Positions 38,742-48,306 of a stretch of 64,000 nt of DNA are shown piece by piece. The notes under the pieces were generated by a model. The model ran no database searches. It worked only from the letters and a program-made list of their open reading frames with translations, and was not told the origin of the DNA. The first letter of the stretch is position 1; each line of letters begins with the position of its first letter. The stretch covers positions 126,289-190,288 of the forward strand of contig NZ_CP059186.1 in NCBI RefSeq assembly GCF_014251335.1. The letters are read 5' to 3'. A program made the position numbers and the translations under genes. Source of the DNA: Blattabacterium cuenoti (GTDB lineage Bacteria; Bacteroidota; Bacteroidia; Flavobacteriales; Blattabacteriaceae).

Positions 38742-41700
38742 ATGAATTTCAGAATTTATATACAAAAAAAAAGTCCTTTTGATATCGATTCTAGAAAATT
38801 ATACAATGAATTAAAAAATATGAATATTTCATTCTATGATATAGTTATTTATTATATATATGATATATTTAATATAAATGAAAAACTTTTTTTAGAAAGT
38901 CTATCAAAGGTATTTGTAGATCCTGTTACAGATATTTTGCATAAAAAAATACATTTGAATACTTCATATATAGAATATTTTCCAGAAAAATATGATGATA
39001 GAGCCCTTGCAGCTATGCAATGCATAAAAATTATAGATCCCAAATCTTCTACTAGAATTTCCATAAAAACAGGACAATTAATTGAATTCATTGGGATGAA
39101 AAAAAAACAGGATTTTTATAAAATTAAAAAATATTATATTAATTCATGCTTAAATGCAGGAAACGAAAAAAATGATACAGAAATTATAGATAATTTCATT
39201 AATTTTTCTTTTGAAGAAATAAAAAAAATCCATAGTAAATGGAATTTTTCTATGGAAGTAAATGATTTACTATTTATACAAAAATATTTTTATCAAGAAA
39301 TGCGAAATCCGACACAAGCAGAATTACGTATACTTGATGTTTATTGGTCTGATCATTGTCGGCATACAACATTTTTTACCAAGTTGGTAGATATATCTTT
39401 TTATGGATCATTAAAAAAAACATATCAAAGTGTTTTCATAAAATATTTAAAGGATAGAGATTTAATAGGAAGATCAAAATATCCTATAAATCTTATGGAT
39501 TTATCAAGACTTCCTGCTAAAATTCTTTATAAAAAGGGAAAATTAAAAAACTATGTTTTATCAGACGAACATAATGCGTGTATAATAATGATAGATGTAG
39601 ATTTTACAGAAAGAAAAGAAAAATGGTATCTATTATTTAAAAATGAAACTCATAATCATCCTACTGAAATTGATCCTTTTGGAGGGGCTTCCACTTGTGT
39701 AGGAGGAGCCATTCGTGATCCTTTATCGGGAAGAGCTTTTGTTTATCAAGGACTCAGATTGAGTGGATCTGCTGATCCTATCAATTCAAAAACTATAAAT
39801 GGGAAATTACCACAACATAAAATTTGTTTTGAATCAGCTCGTGGTTATAGTTCTTATGGAAATCAAGTAGGATTAGCAACAACTCATGTGCACGAAATTT
39901 ATCATGAAGGATATAGAGCGAAAAGAATGGAAATTGGAATGGTTGTTGGAGCGGTACCTATTGATTTTGTCAAACAGGATAAACCAAAAAAAGGGGATGT
40001 TATTTTATTAATTGGAGGCTTAACAGGAAAAGAAGGAATTGGAGGTGCGACAAGTTCTTCTAAAGAACATAATTCTGATTTAAAAAATCATGAACAACAA
40101 AAAGGAAATCCAATAATAGAAAGAAAAATTCAAAGACTTTTTAGAAAAAAAAAAGTTATTTCTTTGATAAAAAAATGCAATGATTTTGGAGCAGGAGGAG
40201 CAGCTGTTGCTGTAGGTGAATTAAGCGATAGTTTGGTCCTATATTTAGATAAAATTCCGGTAAAAAATGAAAAAAATCTACAATCTATAGAAATTGCACT
40301 TTCTGAATCTCAAGAACGTATGGCAGTAATATTAGATCCTAAAGATGTGAAAAAATTTATTCATTTATCTCGTGAAGAAGATATCATGTCTGTGCCTATT
40401 GGGAAAGTCACTGACAATAAACGTATCATTTTTTATTATAAAAAAAAAGAAATTTTTAATGTCAAAAGTTCTTTTTTAAATACAAAAGGGTCTCATAAAG
40501 AAAAAGCTGTTCGTGTGAATTCCCCTATTTCAGTTTCCCCTTTTAATCAATCAAAAAAAATACTTTTTAGTAAAGAAAAATTTTTAAATACTCTTTCTGA
40601 ATTAAATATAGCATCTCAAAAAAGTTTAGTGGAGATGTTTGATAGTACTGTAGGTGCGACTACAGTTTTAATGCCTTTTGGAGGAAAATATCAAATGACT
40701 CCATCTGAAGGGAGTGTACAAAAAATTCCTGTTTTTAGAGGAAATACAAATACAGTGAGTTTAGCTTCTTGGGGGTTTCATCCTGAAGTTTCTACTTGGA
40801 GTCCTTTTCATGGAGGAGCTTATGCGATTGTAGAATGTATTTCCAAAATTGTTTCTATGGGAGGAAATTACAGAAATACTTATTTTAGCTTTCAAGAATA
40901 TTATCAAAAATTGGGAAATAATCCAGAAAATTGGGGAAAACCGTTTTCTGCTTTATTAGGGGCTTATCATGCTCAGATGTCATTAGAATTAGCTTCTATA
41001 GGGGGTAAAGATTCTATGTCTGGAACGTATAAAAATTTACATGTTCCGCCAACATTTATCGCCTTTGGTGTAGCTACAGGTTTATCTTTTCATATTATAT
41101 CTCCTGAATTTAAAAAAGCAGGAAATAAAATTTATTTGTATTATCACAATTCATTAGAGAATGAAATGCCAGATTTTGATTCTATAAAAACAGCATATGA
41201 ACAGGTTTATGAAGGGATTTGTTCAGGAAAAATTATTTCGGTGAAAACTGTAAAAGATGGAGGGATCTCTGTCGCTCTTGCCAAGATGTCCTTTGGAAAT
41301 CGTTTAGGAGCAGTTATTGATTATAAAGATCATTTGCTTGAAACGAACATAGGTTCCTTAATTATAGAATCTTCATCTTCCATTTCATACAAAAATTTTA
41401 TTCCAATAGGAGAAATCATTTCTCATGAGTATTTAAATTTTAATGGAATATATATTGATATAGATGAATCAATAAAAAATTGGTTAAAAACTTTTTATCC
41501 TATTTTCTCTTCTAATTTTTATAATACTAATAATATTAAAAAAATAAAAGTAGAAAAAATTAAACAAAAAGAAAAGCATGATTCTATCATATGTAAATGT
41601 AAATTTAAAAAAAAAGGAAAACCTCGTGTATTTATTCCTATATTTCCTGGAACAAATAGTGAATTTGAATCGATTCGTGCATTTGAAAAAGAGGGATCTA

Positions 41701-42410
41701 TAGTAAATACTTTAGTATTTAAAACCCTAAATGATAAAGATATTATAGAGTCTATTTTATATTTTAAAAAATATATAAAATCTGTACAAATATTTATGCT
41801 TTGTGGAGGTTTTAGTGCTGGAGATGAACCAGATGGATCTGCTAAATTTATTGTATCTATATTACATAATCCATATATTCAAGATGCTATTAAATATTTT
41901 CTTGATCAAGATGGATTGATTTTAGGAATTTGTAATGGATTTCAAGGGCTTATCAAATCTGGATTATTACCTTATGGTAAAATAAGCTTGAGAAATTGTA
42001 ATTCTCCTACATTGACCTACAATAAAATTGAAAACCATATATCCCAATGTGTTCATATTAAAGTGATTTCTGATCACTCTCCATGGTTAAAGGGCATGAA
42101 AAATAAAATATATACTCTTCCCATATCTCACAGTGAAGGAAGATTTTATGCAAATCAAGAAACAATAAATATTTTATTAGATAAAAACCAAATTGCCACA
42201 CAATATGTAGATTTAGAAGGGAATCCCAGTTCAGATAGATTATATAATCCTAATGGATCTGTTGAATCCGTTGAGGGATTATTAAGTGAAGATGGTAGAA
42301 TTTATGGAAGAATGACTCATCCAGAACGTTATGATCATGGTTTATTAAAAAATATTCCTAATGTTCATGAACATTCAATTTTTAAAAATGGAGTACAATA
42401 TTTTTTATAA
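38742..42410 (+). CDS. purL: Phosphoribosylformylglycinamidine synthase (single-chain PurL)
   Basis: Converts FGAR to FGAM with glutamine and ATP; 1222 residues, the large single-chain form. Order: N-terminal PurS-like domain, linker, two AIR-synthase-like halves (NETHNHPTEIDPFGGASTCVGG split near residues 305-324; SIGGKDSMSGTYKNL near 755-769) and a C-terminal class I glutaminase (RVFIPIFPGTNSEFES from about 965, nucleophile Cys in GICNGFQGL, HSEGRFY, HPERYDHG). All active-site regions are present, so no separate purQ/purS is needed. It is the largest gene here, between purB and purE. Confidence 0.97.
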   Translation: MNFRIYIQKKSPFDIDSRKLYNELKNMNISFYDIVIYYIYDIFNINEKLFLESLSKVFVDPVTDILHKKIHLNTSYIEYFPEKYDDRALAAMQCIKIIDPKSSTRISIKTGQLIEFIGMKKKQDFYKIKKYYINSCLNAGNEKNDTEIIDNFINFSFEEIKKIHSKWNFSMEVNDLLFIQKYFYQEMRNPTQAELRILDVYWSDHCRHTTFFTKLVDISFYGSLKKTYQSVFIKYLKDRDLIGRSKYPINLMDLSRLPAKILYKKGKLKNYVLSDEHNACIIMIDVDFTERKEKWYLLFKNETHNHPTEIDPFGGASTCVGGAIRDPLSGRAFVYQGLRLSGSADPINSKTINGKLPQHKICFESARGYSSYGNQVGLATTHVHEIYHEGYRAKRMEIGMVVGAVPIDFVKQDKPKKGDVILLIGGLTGKEGIGGATSSSKEHNSDLKNHEQQKGNPIIERKIQRLFRKKKVISLIKKCNDFGAGGAAVAVGELSDSLVLYLDKIPVKNEKNLQSIEIALSESQERMAVILDPKDVKKFIHLSREEDIMSVPIGKVTDNKRIIFYYKKKEIFNVKSSFLNTKGSHKEKAVRVNSPISVSPFNQSKKILFSKEKFLNTLSELNIASQKSLVEMFDSTVGATTVLMPFGGKYQMTPSEGSVQKIPVFRGNTNTVSLASWGFHPEVSTWSPFHGGAYAIVECISKIVSMGGNYRNTYFSFQEYYQKLGNNPENWGKPFSALLGAYHAQMSLELASIGGKDSMSGTYKNLHVPPTFIAFGVATGLSFHIISPEFKKAGNKIYLYYHNSLENEMPDFDSIKTAYEQVYEGICSGKIISVKTVKDGGISVALAKMSFGNRLGAVIDYKDHLLETNIGSLIIESSSSISYKNFIPIGEIISHEYLNFNGIYIDIDESIKNWLKTFYPIFSSNFYNTNNIKKIKVEKIKQKEKHDSIICKCKFKKKGKPRVFIPIFPGTNSEFESIRAFEKEGSIVNTLVFKTLNDKDIIESILYFKKYIKSVQIFMLCGGFSAGDEPDGSAKFIVSILHNPYIQDAIKYFLDQDGLILGICNGFQGLIKSGLLPYGKISLRNCNSPTLTYNKIENHISQCVHIKVISDHSPWLKGMKNKIYTLPISHSEGRFYANQETINILLDKNQIATQYVDLEGNPSSDRLYNPNGSVESVEGLLSEDGRIYGRMTHPERYDHGLLKNIPNVHEHSIFKNGVQYFL

Positions 42411-42434
42411 TAAAAATAAAAATTAAAATAAATT

Positions 42435-42929
42435 ATGAAAGTGGCTATATTTTTTGGAAGTATTTCTGATAAATCAATTATGAAAATAACAGCGGAAGTA
42501 CTCGAACAATTTAACATAAGTTATGAATCTTATGTGATTTCCGCACACAGACTCCCAGACATTTTATCAAACACTATCAAGAAAATAGAATCTGAAGGTA
42601 CAGATGTGATTATTGCAGGAGCTGGATTGTCCGCTCATTTACCTGGATTTATTTCTTCTAAAACGATCCTCCCTGTTATAGGAGTCCCCATTCATTGCAA
42701 TAATAATTATGGATCCTTAGGAGGAATAGATGCTCTTTTTTCTATAGTACAAATGCCAAAAGACGTTCCCGTTGCTACAGTAGGAATTAACAATTCCTAT
42801 AATGCAGCTTTATTTGCTATTCATATTTTAGCTACAAAATATCAATATATAAGAAAATTATTGCTAAAATTTAGAGTGAAAAAAAAGGAAAAATTGATAA
42901 CTGAAATCAAGCAACATTTATCATCATGA
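42435..42929 (+). CDS. purE: N5-carboxyaminoimidazole ribonucleotide mutase
   Basis: Forms CAIR; 164 residues. Signature: IFFGSISDKSIMKI (nucleotide-binding loop), VISAHRLPDIL with the SAHR motif, IIAGAGLSAHLPGF and SIVQMPKDVPVATVGINNSYNAALFA. The PATVGI-type C-terminus looks like class I PurE, which needs PurK to make its N5-CAIR substrate, but no purK lies in this cluster; class II enzymes use CO2 directly. I cannot settle the class by eye. It overlaps the purC start by four bases. Confidence 0.95.
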   Translation: MKVAIFFGSISDKSIMKITAEVLEQFNISYESYVISAHRLPDILSNTIKKIESEGTDVIIAGAGLSAHLPGFISSKTILPVIGVPIHCNNNYGSLGGIDALFSIVQMPKDVPVATVGINNSYNAALFAIHILATKYQYIRKLLLKFRVKKKEKLITEIKQHLSS

Positions 42930-43648
42930 GCTGCATAATTAAAAAAAATATTTTATCAGAAGGGAAAACAAAAAAAATATATTCTACGAATAATCCGATT
43001 CAAGTCTTAATTCATTATAAAGATAATATAACGGCTTTGGATGGATTGAAAGAGAATATATTACAAGATAAAGGGGTTTTGAATAATGAAATAACTACAT
43101 TGATCTTTCAATTTATCAATTCTTGTGGAATCAAAACTCATTTTATACGAAAAATAAACAACAGAGAACAATTATGTCATAAAGTAAATATGATCCCTTT
43201 AGAATTTGTTGTTCGTAATATTGTTGCGGGAAGTATGTCGAAACGTTTAGGTGTCAAAGAAGGAATTCATCTGTATAATCCTATTTTTGAAATATTTTAT
43301 AAAAATGATAAGTTAAAAGATCCCTTAATTAATGATCATCATGCAGTATTCCTAGAAATTATCTCATATGAAGAATTAAATACCATTTATAGCATAACAT
43401 CGAAAATCAACCATTTTATAAAAAAATATTTTTTAGATAAAAATATTCTATTGGTAGATTTTAAAATAGAATTTGGTAAAAATCATACAAACGAGATTCT
43501 ACTTTCCGATGAAATTAGTCCAGATACTTGTCGTTTTTGGGATAAAGAAACAATGAAAAAATTGGATAAAGATTCATTTAGAATGGGATTACAAGACAAA
43601 GTCTTTGACATTTATATGGAGATATTAAAAAGGTTAAATGTAAGTTAA
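42926..43648 (+). CDS. purC: SAICAR synthetase
   Basis: Ligates aspartate to CAIR; 240 residues. Clear motifs: LSEGKTKKIYSTNNP, the INxxTT-type core replaced by NNEITTLIFQF, PLEFVVRNIVAGSMSKRLG, LVDFKIEFGKN and LSDEISPDTCRFWD with the second substrate site. Start is ATG 42926 inside the purE stop (ATGA), so the pair is translationally coupled. Next is purF after 13 bases. Confidence 0.96.
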   Translation: MSCIIKKNILSEGKTKKIYSTNNPIQVLIHYKDNITALDGLKENILQDKGVLNNEITTLIFQFINSCGIKTHFIRKINNREQLCHKVNMIPLEFVVRNIVAGSMSKRLGVKEGIHLYNPIFEIFYKNDKLKDPLINDHHAVFLEIISYEELNTIYSITSKINHFIKKYFLDKNILLVDFKIEFGKNHTNEILLSDEISPDTCRFWDKETMKKLDKDSFRMGLQDKVFDIYMEILKRLNVS

Positions 43649-43661
43649 TCCATTAAAAATA

Positions 43662-45128
43662 ATGGAACAAAGATATTCTTTTTCCAAAAAAATGATATCT
43701 CAATTATTTTCTTATATTCTGGAAAATAATTATTTTGATAAATTTAATGATGAATGTGGTGTTTTTGGAATTTATTCTCCTTATAAAGTAGACACCTTTT
43801 CTTTAATTCAATTTGGTTTATTTGCATTACAACATAGAGGACAAGAAGCTTGTGGTTTTTCTGTTTTACGAGATGGATTTATTATATCACATAAAAGCGA
43901 AGGATTGGTTTTAGATTTTTTTAGAAAAATTTCCAATTCTAAATGTTATCATGGAAATGCTGTGATTGGACATACTCGTTATTCTACAGAAGGAGGCCAA
44001 AGTAAAAAAAATATTCAACCTTTCTTTGGAGAAGACTCCTATGGAAAGAGTACTATATCTATAGTACATAATGGAAATTTAGTCAATGCTCAAGATCTTC
44101 GTAGAAAATTGGAATCCCAAGGAATAAATTTTATATCCGAATATTCAGATTCCGAAGTAATTTTACGTCTAATACAAAAATATTTACCAGAATCTGATAA
44201 TAGTTTAGAAAAAGCGATTCAAAAAACAACTATTGATATTAAAGGAGCATATTCTGTGATTGTACTTATGGATAATAAAATCGCTGCATTTAGAGATCCA
44301 AACGGAATACGTCCTTTATGCTATGGAATGTTGAATGAAGATATTTATATATTTAGTTCTGAAACTTGTGGAATTGATTCTGTTGGAGGGTTTTATGTAA
44401 GAGATTTATTTCCAGGAGAAATTATAATAGTGGATAAAAAATTAATTCAATTTTCTCTACTTTCAGAAAGAAAAAATACAAAAAAAAGAATATGTTCTTT
44501 TGAATATATTTATTTTTCTCGTCCTGATTCCTTAATTGAAAATATAAATGTTTATGAAATTCGTGAAAAAAGTGGAGAAAAACTTTATGAACAACATCCA
44601 GTAGAAGCTGATGTAGTTATTGGAGTTCCAGATTCTGGAGTTCCAGCTTCTATTGGATATTCTAAGGCTTCTGGAATTCCTTTTAAACCAATTTTAGTAA
44701 AAAATAAATATATTGGAAGATCTTTTATTCTTCCTAAACAAGAAATGCGTGAAAAAATGGTAAACTTGAAATTAAATCCTATATTAGATGAAATAAAAGG
44801 AAAACGGATTGTTATTATTGATGATTCTATAGTTCGCGGAACTACCAGTCGTAGATTAGTTTACATCTTAAGAAAAGCAGGAGCTAAAGAAATTCATTTT
44901 AGAAGTGCTTCTCCTCCTATTATAGGCCCATGTTATTTAGGAGTAGATACTCCAAGTAAAAAAGATCTTATTTCATACAATCATATTGATAAAAAAGATA
45001 TAGCAAAAATTCTAAATGTAGATAGTTTAGAATTTTTAAGTATGGATAATTTTATAGATATTCTTGGAAGTATTCATTATTGTTTTGGTTGTTTTACCGG
45101 AAATTATCCAGTTCAAAAAAATGATTAA
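43662..45128 (+). CDS. purF: Amidophosphoribosyltransferase (iron-sulfur, Bacillus-type)
   Basis: Committed first step, PRPP to phosphoribosylamine; 488 residues. The glutaminase nucleophile is the Cys of DECGVFGIYS (about residue 32), so an N-terminal propeptide of about 31 residues must be removed. The phosphoribosyltransferase motif VIIDDSIVRGTTSRRLV is near 384-400. Four cysteines placed as in the 4Fe-4S Bacillus enzyme are present: KKRICSFEY, GPCYLG, and the pair in HYCFGCFTGNYP. This differs from E. coli PurF, which has no cluster and no propeptide. Confidence 0.96.
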   Translation: MEQRYSFSKKMISQLFSYILENNYFDKFNDECGVFGIYSPYKVDTFSLIQFGLFALQHRGQEACGFSVLRDGFIISHKSEGLVLDFFRKISNSKCYHGNAVIGHTRYSTEGGQSKKNIQPFFGEDSYGKSTISIVHNGNLVNAQDLRRKLESQGINFISEYSDSEVILRLIQKYLPESDNSLEKAIQKTTIDIKGAYSVIVLMDNKIAAFRDPNGIRPLCYGMLNEDIYIFSSETCGIDSVGGFYVRDLFPGEIIIVDKKLIQFSLLSERKNTKKRICSFEYIYFSRPDSLIENINVYEIREKSGEKLYEQHPVEADVVIGVPDSGVPASIGYSKASGIPFKPILVKNKYIGRSFILPKQEMREKMVNLKLNPILDEIKGKRIVIIDDSIVRGTTSRRLVYILRKAGAKEIHFRSASPPIIGPCYLGVDTPSKKDLISYNHIDKKDIAKILNVDSLEFLSMDNFIDILGSIHYCFGCFTGNYPVQKND

Positions 45129-45142
45129 TATATATAAATAAA

Positions 45143-46126
45143 GTGAACAAAAAAAAAATGACCATATGCAAAATTAGTAATATTTTAGAAAATACTTATA
45201 ACAATAAAGTAATGAGCACATTAGATCATTTTTCTGGTTTTTATAAAATATATGAATGTGGGTATAAGGAACCTATTTTAGTATCTGGAGTTGATGGAGT
45301 AGGAACCAAGTTACGTTTGGCAATAGACTGCAAAAAATATGATGTGATTGGAGAAGATTGTTTTGCAATGTGTGCAAATGATGTTTTATGTCATGGAGCT
45401 ATTCCTTTATTCTTCTTAGATTATTTAGCTTGTGGAAAACTAGATTCTATTATTGTAGAAAAAATTGTACAAGGTATAGCTCTTTCTTGCAAAAAAACGA
45501 ACACCTGTCTTATTGGAGGAGAAACCGCGGAAATGCCTGGAATTTATAGAGAAAATGATTATGATATAGCTGGATTTTGTGTAGGTATTGTAGAAAAACA
45601 TCATCTTGTAGATGGAAAAAAATTAATTCAAGAAGGAGATGTTTTAATAGGACTTCCTTCCTCAGGTGTACATAGTAATGGTTTTTCTGTAATTAGAAAC
45701 ATTTTTTCTAAAGAAGATTTTTTTAAGTTTTTCCAAGGAAAACCGTTTTATGAGACACTTTTAATTCCAACTAGAATTTATCATTTTCCTATTCATGCTT
45801 TATTAAAAGAATTTGTGATACACGGATTAGCTCATATTACGGGAGGAGGAATATCAGACAATCTATATCGAATTATTCCAGAAAATTTATCAGCTGTAGT
45901 GAAAAAAGAAAAAATTCCTATTCAACCTGTTTTCAATTATATTCGAAAAAAAGGAAATCTATCAGAACATAAAATGTGGAATATTTTTAATATGGGAGTA
46001 GGAATGATTATAGTAGGGTCTTTTAAAGACAAATATTCTATTTTGGAAAGACTCCATATTTTAGGAGAAAAGCCTTTTATTTTAGGTAATATAGTGAAAG
46101 GAAATAAAAAAGTATTTTTGATATAA
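45143..46126 (+). CDS. purM: Phosphoribosylformylglycinamidine cyclo-ligase
   Basis: AIR synthetase, FGAM to AIR with ATP; 327 residues from GTG 45143. An ATG in the same frame at 45158 follows a 10-A run and is an equally possible start. Motifs: LVSGVDGVGTKLRLA, CAMCANDVLCHGA-like FAMCANDVLCHG, FFLDYLACGKLD, IGGETAEMPGIY, and C-terminal GLAHITGGGISDNLYRI and NMGVGM. Length suits the bacterial monofunctional enzyme. Confidence 0.95.
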   Translation: MNKKKMTICKISNILENTYNNKVMSTLDHFSGFYKIYECGYKEPILVSGVDGVGTKLRLAIDCKKYDVIGEDCFAMCANDVLCHGAIPLFFLDYLACGKLDSIIVEKIVQGIALSCKKTNTCLIGGETAEMPGIYRENDYDIAGFCVGIVEKHHLVDGKKLIQEGDVLIGLPSSGVHSNGFSVIRNIFSKEDFFKFFQGKPFYETLLIPTRIYHFPIHALLKEFVIHGLAHITGGGISDNLYRIIPENLSAVVKKEKIPIQPVFNYIRKKGNLSEHKMWNIFNMGVGMIIVGSFKDKYSILERLHILGEKPFILGNIVKGNKKVFLI

Positions 46127-46136
46127 AAACATTTCC

Positions 46137-46712
46137 ATGAAAAAAATAGCTATTTTAGTTTCTGGAAAGGGAACTAATATGCAATATATTTTACAAGCAA
46201 TTCAACGCGGAATGCTTTATGATTCTATGGTAAATTTAGTTATATCGGATAGATGGTGTGAAGCAATTCAGTATGCGTTGAAAAAAAATATTATAGTATT
46301 TTCTTTAATAAGAACTAATAAAAAATTTCTTTCTAAAGAAATAAACAATATACTTGTAAGGTATATTCCGGATATTATAGTTCTTTCAGGATTTCTTTCT
46401 ATACTTGAAGCAGAGTTTTGTGAAAAATGGTTTAATAAAGTTATAAATATTCATCCTTCTCTATTGCCTAAATATGGTGGAAAAGGAATGTATGGAATGA
46501 AAGTCCATCAAGAAGTTATAAAAAATAAGGAAAAAATATCAGGAGCTACAGTACATTATGTAACAAAAAATGTGGATTTAGGAAGTGTAATTTTGAAAAA
46601 AACATGTCTTCTTGATTCAGAGGAAACTCCAATATCTTTATCAAAAAAAATTTCTCTTATAGAAAAAGAAATATTAATTCAATCTATTAACAAACTTATA
46701 TATAAAAAATAA
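46137..46712 (+). CDS. purN: Phosphoribosylglycinamide formyltransferase
   Basis: Formyl-tetrahydrofolate-dependent third step of purine synthesis; 191 residues. IAILVSGKGTNMQYILQA at the N-terminus binds the ribonucleotide, and the catalytic Asn/His set is in VINIHPSLLPKYGGKGMYG (Asn and His near 106-108), with SGATVHYVTKNVDLGSVI containing the conserved Asp. The usual FKG is KGMYG, seen also in flavobacteria. Ten bases after purM. Confidence 0.95.
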   Translation: MKKIAILVSGKGTNMQYILQAIQRGMLYDSMVNLVISDRWCEAIQYALKKNIIVFSLIRTNKKFLSKEINNILVRYIPDIIVLSGFLSILEAEFCEKWFNKVINIHPSLLPKYGGKGMYGMKVHQEVIKNKEKISGATVHYVTKNVDLGSVILKKTCLLDSEETPISLSKKISLIEKEILIQSINKLIYKK

Positions 46713-46766
46713 TTATTATAAGGAGTTATATCCTAAAAAAGTAACAATTAATTCGTAGTATGTCTT

Positions 46767-48299
46767 ATGAAAAGAGCTTTGATTAGTGTTTATGAAAAAA
46801 ATGAAAAATTATTTAAATTCGTCAATTTTTTAGATCAAAAAGGATATCAAATTGTTTCTACTGGAGGGACCTACCAATATTTTCTTAATAAAGGGTTATC
46901 AAATCTCATAGAGGTTTCTAATTTTACTTCTTTTCCTGAAATTTTAGATGGAAGAGTAAAAACCATTCATCCTAATATATATGTAGGGATTTTAGCTAAT
47001 CGTTCCGTTGAAGAACATATGAAATCTGTTCATTATCACAATATTCATCTTATTGATATTGTGTTGGTTAATTTTTATCCATTTTTTGAAAAAATGCATC
47101 AAGAACCTAACCCTATCAATATGAATTCCTTAATAGAATTTATTGATATTGGAGGCCCATCTATGCTTAGAGCGGCTGCTAAAAATTTTTTACATGTAAC
47201 CGCTATTACAGATAAGAATGATTATGAATTAGTTCAATCTGAAATGGAAAATTATGGTTTTCCTTCATTAAAATTGAGAAAAATATTAGCAGGAAAAGCG
47301 TTTAATTTTACTTCTGCTTACGATTCTGCTATTTCTCAATATCTTTTGGATGATAAATTTCCTATTTATTTACATTCTTCTTATGAAAAAAAAATGAATC
47401 TCCGTTATGGAGAAAATCCTCATCAAAAAGCAGCTTATTATGTAAATACAACTCATAAAGGATCAATGCGGAATTTTCATCAATTACATGGAAAAAAATT
47501 GTCATTTAATAATTTAAGAGATATGGATATAGCATGGAAGGTCGTTTCTCAATTTTCCGAACCTGCTTGTTGTACCGTTAAACATTCCACTCCTTGTGGA
47601 GTCGCGTTAGGAAAAAATATTATTGAGGCATTTCAAAAAACTTATTATGCTGACACTATTTCGTCTTTTGGAGGAATAATGGCTGTTAATGTTCCGATTA
47701 CAAAAGAATTGGCAAAAGAAATCAATCACATTTTTTTAGAAGTAGTTCTTTCTCCTAGTTATGAAACAGATGTTTTAAATATTTTAAAAATTAAAAAAAA
47801 TCTTATAATTATTAATATCATAGAACCTATTTCAGATAGGTTAGAATATGTGCAAATAGACGGAGGAATTTTAGTACAAGAATCTGATTATTTTTTTTCT
47901 GATGAAAAAAGTTATAAAATAGTTACCAAAAAAAAATTTGGGGATCAAGAACTAAAATCTTTATCTTTTGCTCAAAAAGTAGTAAAATATGTGAAATCTA
48001 ATGCTATTGTCGTAGCTAAAGATACGCAGACTTTAGGTATTTCTGGAGGGGAAACTAATAGAATTTGGGCAGCTCGTCAAGCTATAGAAAGAGCTTTAGA
48101 AAAAAGTAAAAAGGGATTAGTACTTGTATCTGATGCTTTTTTTCCTTTTAGAGATGTAGTAGATGAGGCTGCACGTTCTGGTGGAATACATGCTATTCTT
48201 CAACCAGGAGGATCTATACGTGATGAAGAATCTATCAAAGCTTGTGATGATTATGGTATTGCAATGGCTTTTACTGGAAAAAGACATTTTAAACACTAA
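46767..48299 (+). CDS. purH: Bifunctional AICAR transformylase / IMP cyclohydrolase
   Basis: Last two steps to IMP; 510 residues. N-terminal cyclohydrolase domain (about 1-195): ALISVYEKN, STGGTYQYFLNKG, FPEILDGRVKTIHPNIYVGI, ILIDIVLVNFYPF-like LIDIVLVNFYPF. C-terminal transformylase (about 200-510): LRYGENPHQKAAYY, the catalytic Lys-His of TVKHSTPCGVALG (about 272-273 in the protein), SNAIVVAKD and a C-terminal AMAFTGKRHFKH. The 54-base spacer after purN is one of the larger ones within the purine block. Confidence 0.97.
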   Translation: MKRALISVYEKNEKLFKFVNFLDQKGYQIVSTGGTYQYFLNKGLSNLIEVSNFTSFPEILDGRVKTIHPNIYVGILANRSVEEHMKSVHYHNIHLIDIVLVNFYPFFEKMHQEPNPINMNSLIEFIDIGGPSMLRAAAKNFLHVTAITDKNDYELVQSEMENYGFPSLKLRKILAGKAFNFTSAYDSAISQYLLDDKFPIYLHSSYEKKMNLRYGENPHQKAAYYVNTTHKGSMRNFHQLHGKKLSFNNLRDMDIAWKVVSQFSEPACCTVKHSTPCGVALGKNIIEAFQKTYYADTISSFGGIMAVNVPITKELAKEINHIFLEVVLSPSYETDVLNILKIKKNLIIINIIEPISDRLEYVQIDGGILVQESDYFFSDEKSYKIVTKKKFGDQELKSLSFAQKVVKYVKSNAIVVAKDTQTLGISGGETNRIWAARQAIERALEKSKKGLVLVSDAFFPFRDVVDEAARSGGIHAILQPGGSIRDEESIKACDDYGIAMAFTGKRHFKH

Positions 48300-48306
48300 A
48301 AAAATA

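Noticed and set aside
46718..46724. AAGGAG string resembling a Shine-Dalgarno site before purH
   Set aside because: It is more than 40 bases from the purH start, and no other gene here uses one; chance match.
48163..48306. Upstream extension of purD within purH
   Set aside because: No PurD homology before MKILILGGGG; out of frame with conserved purH codons.
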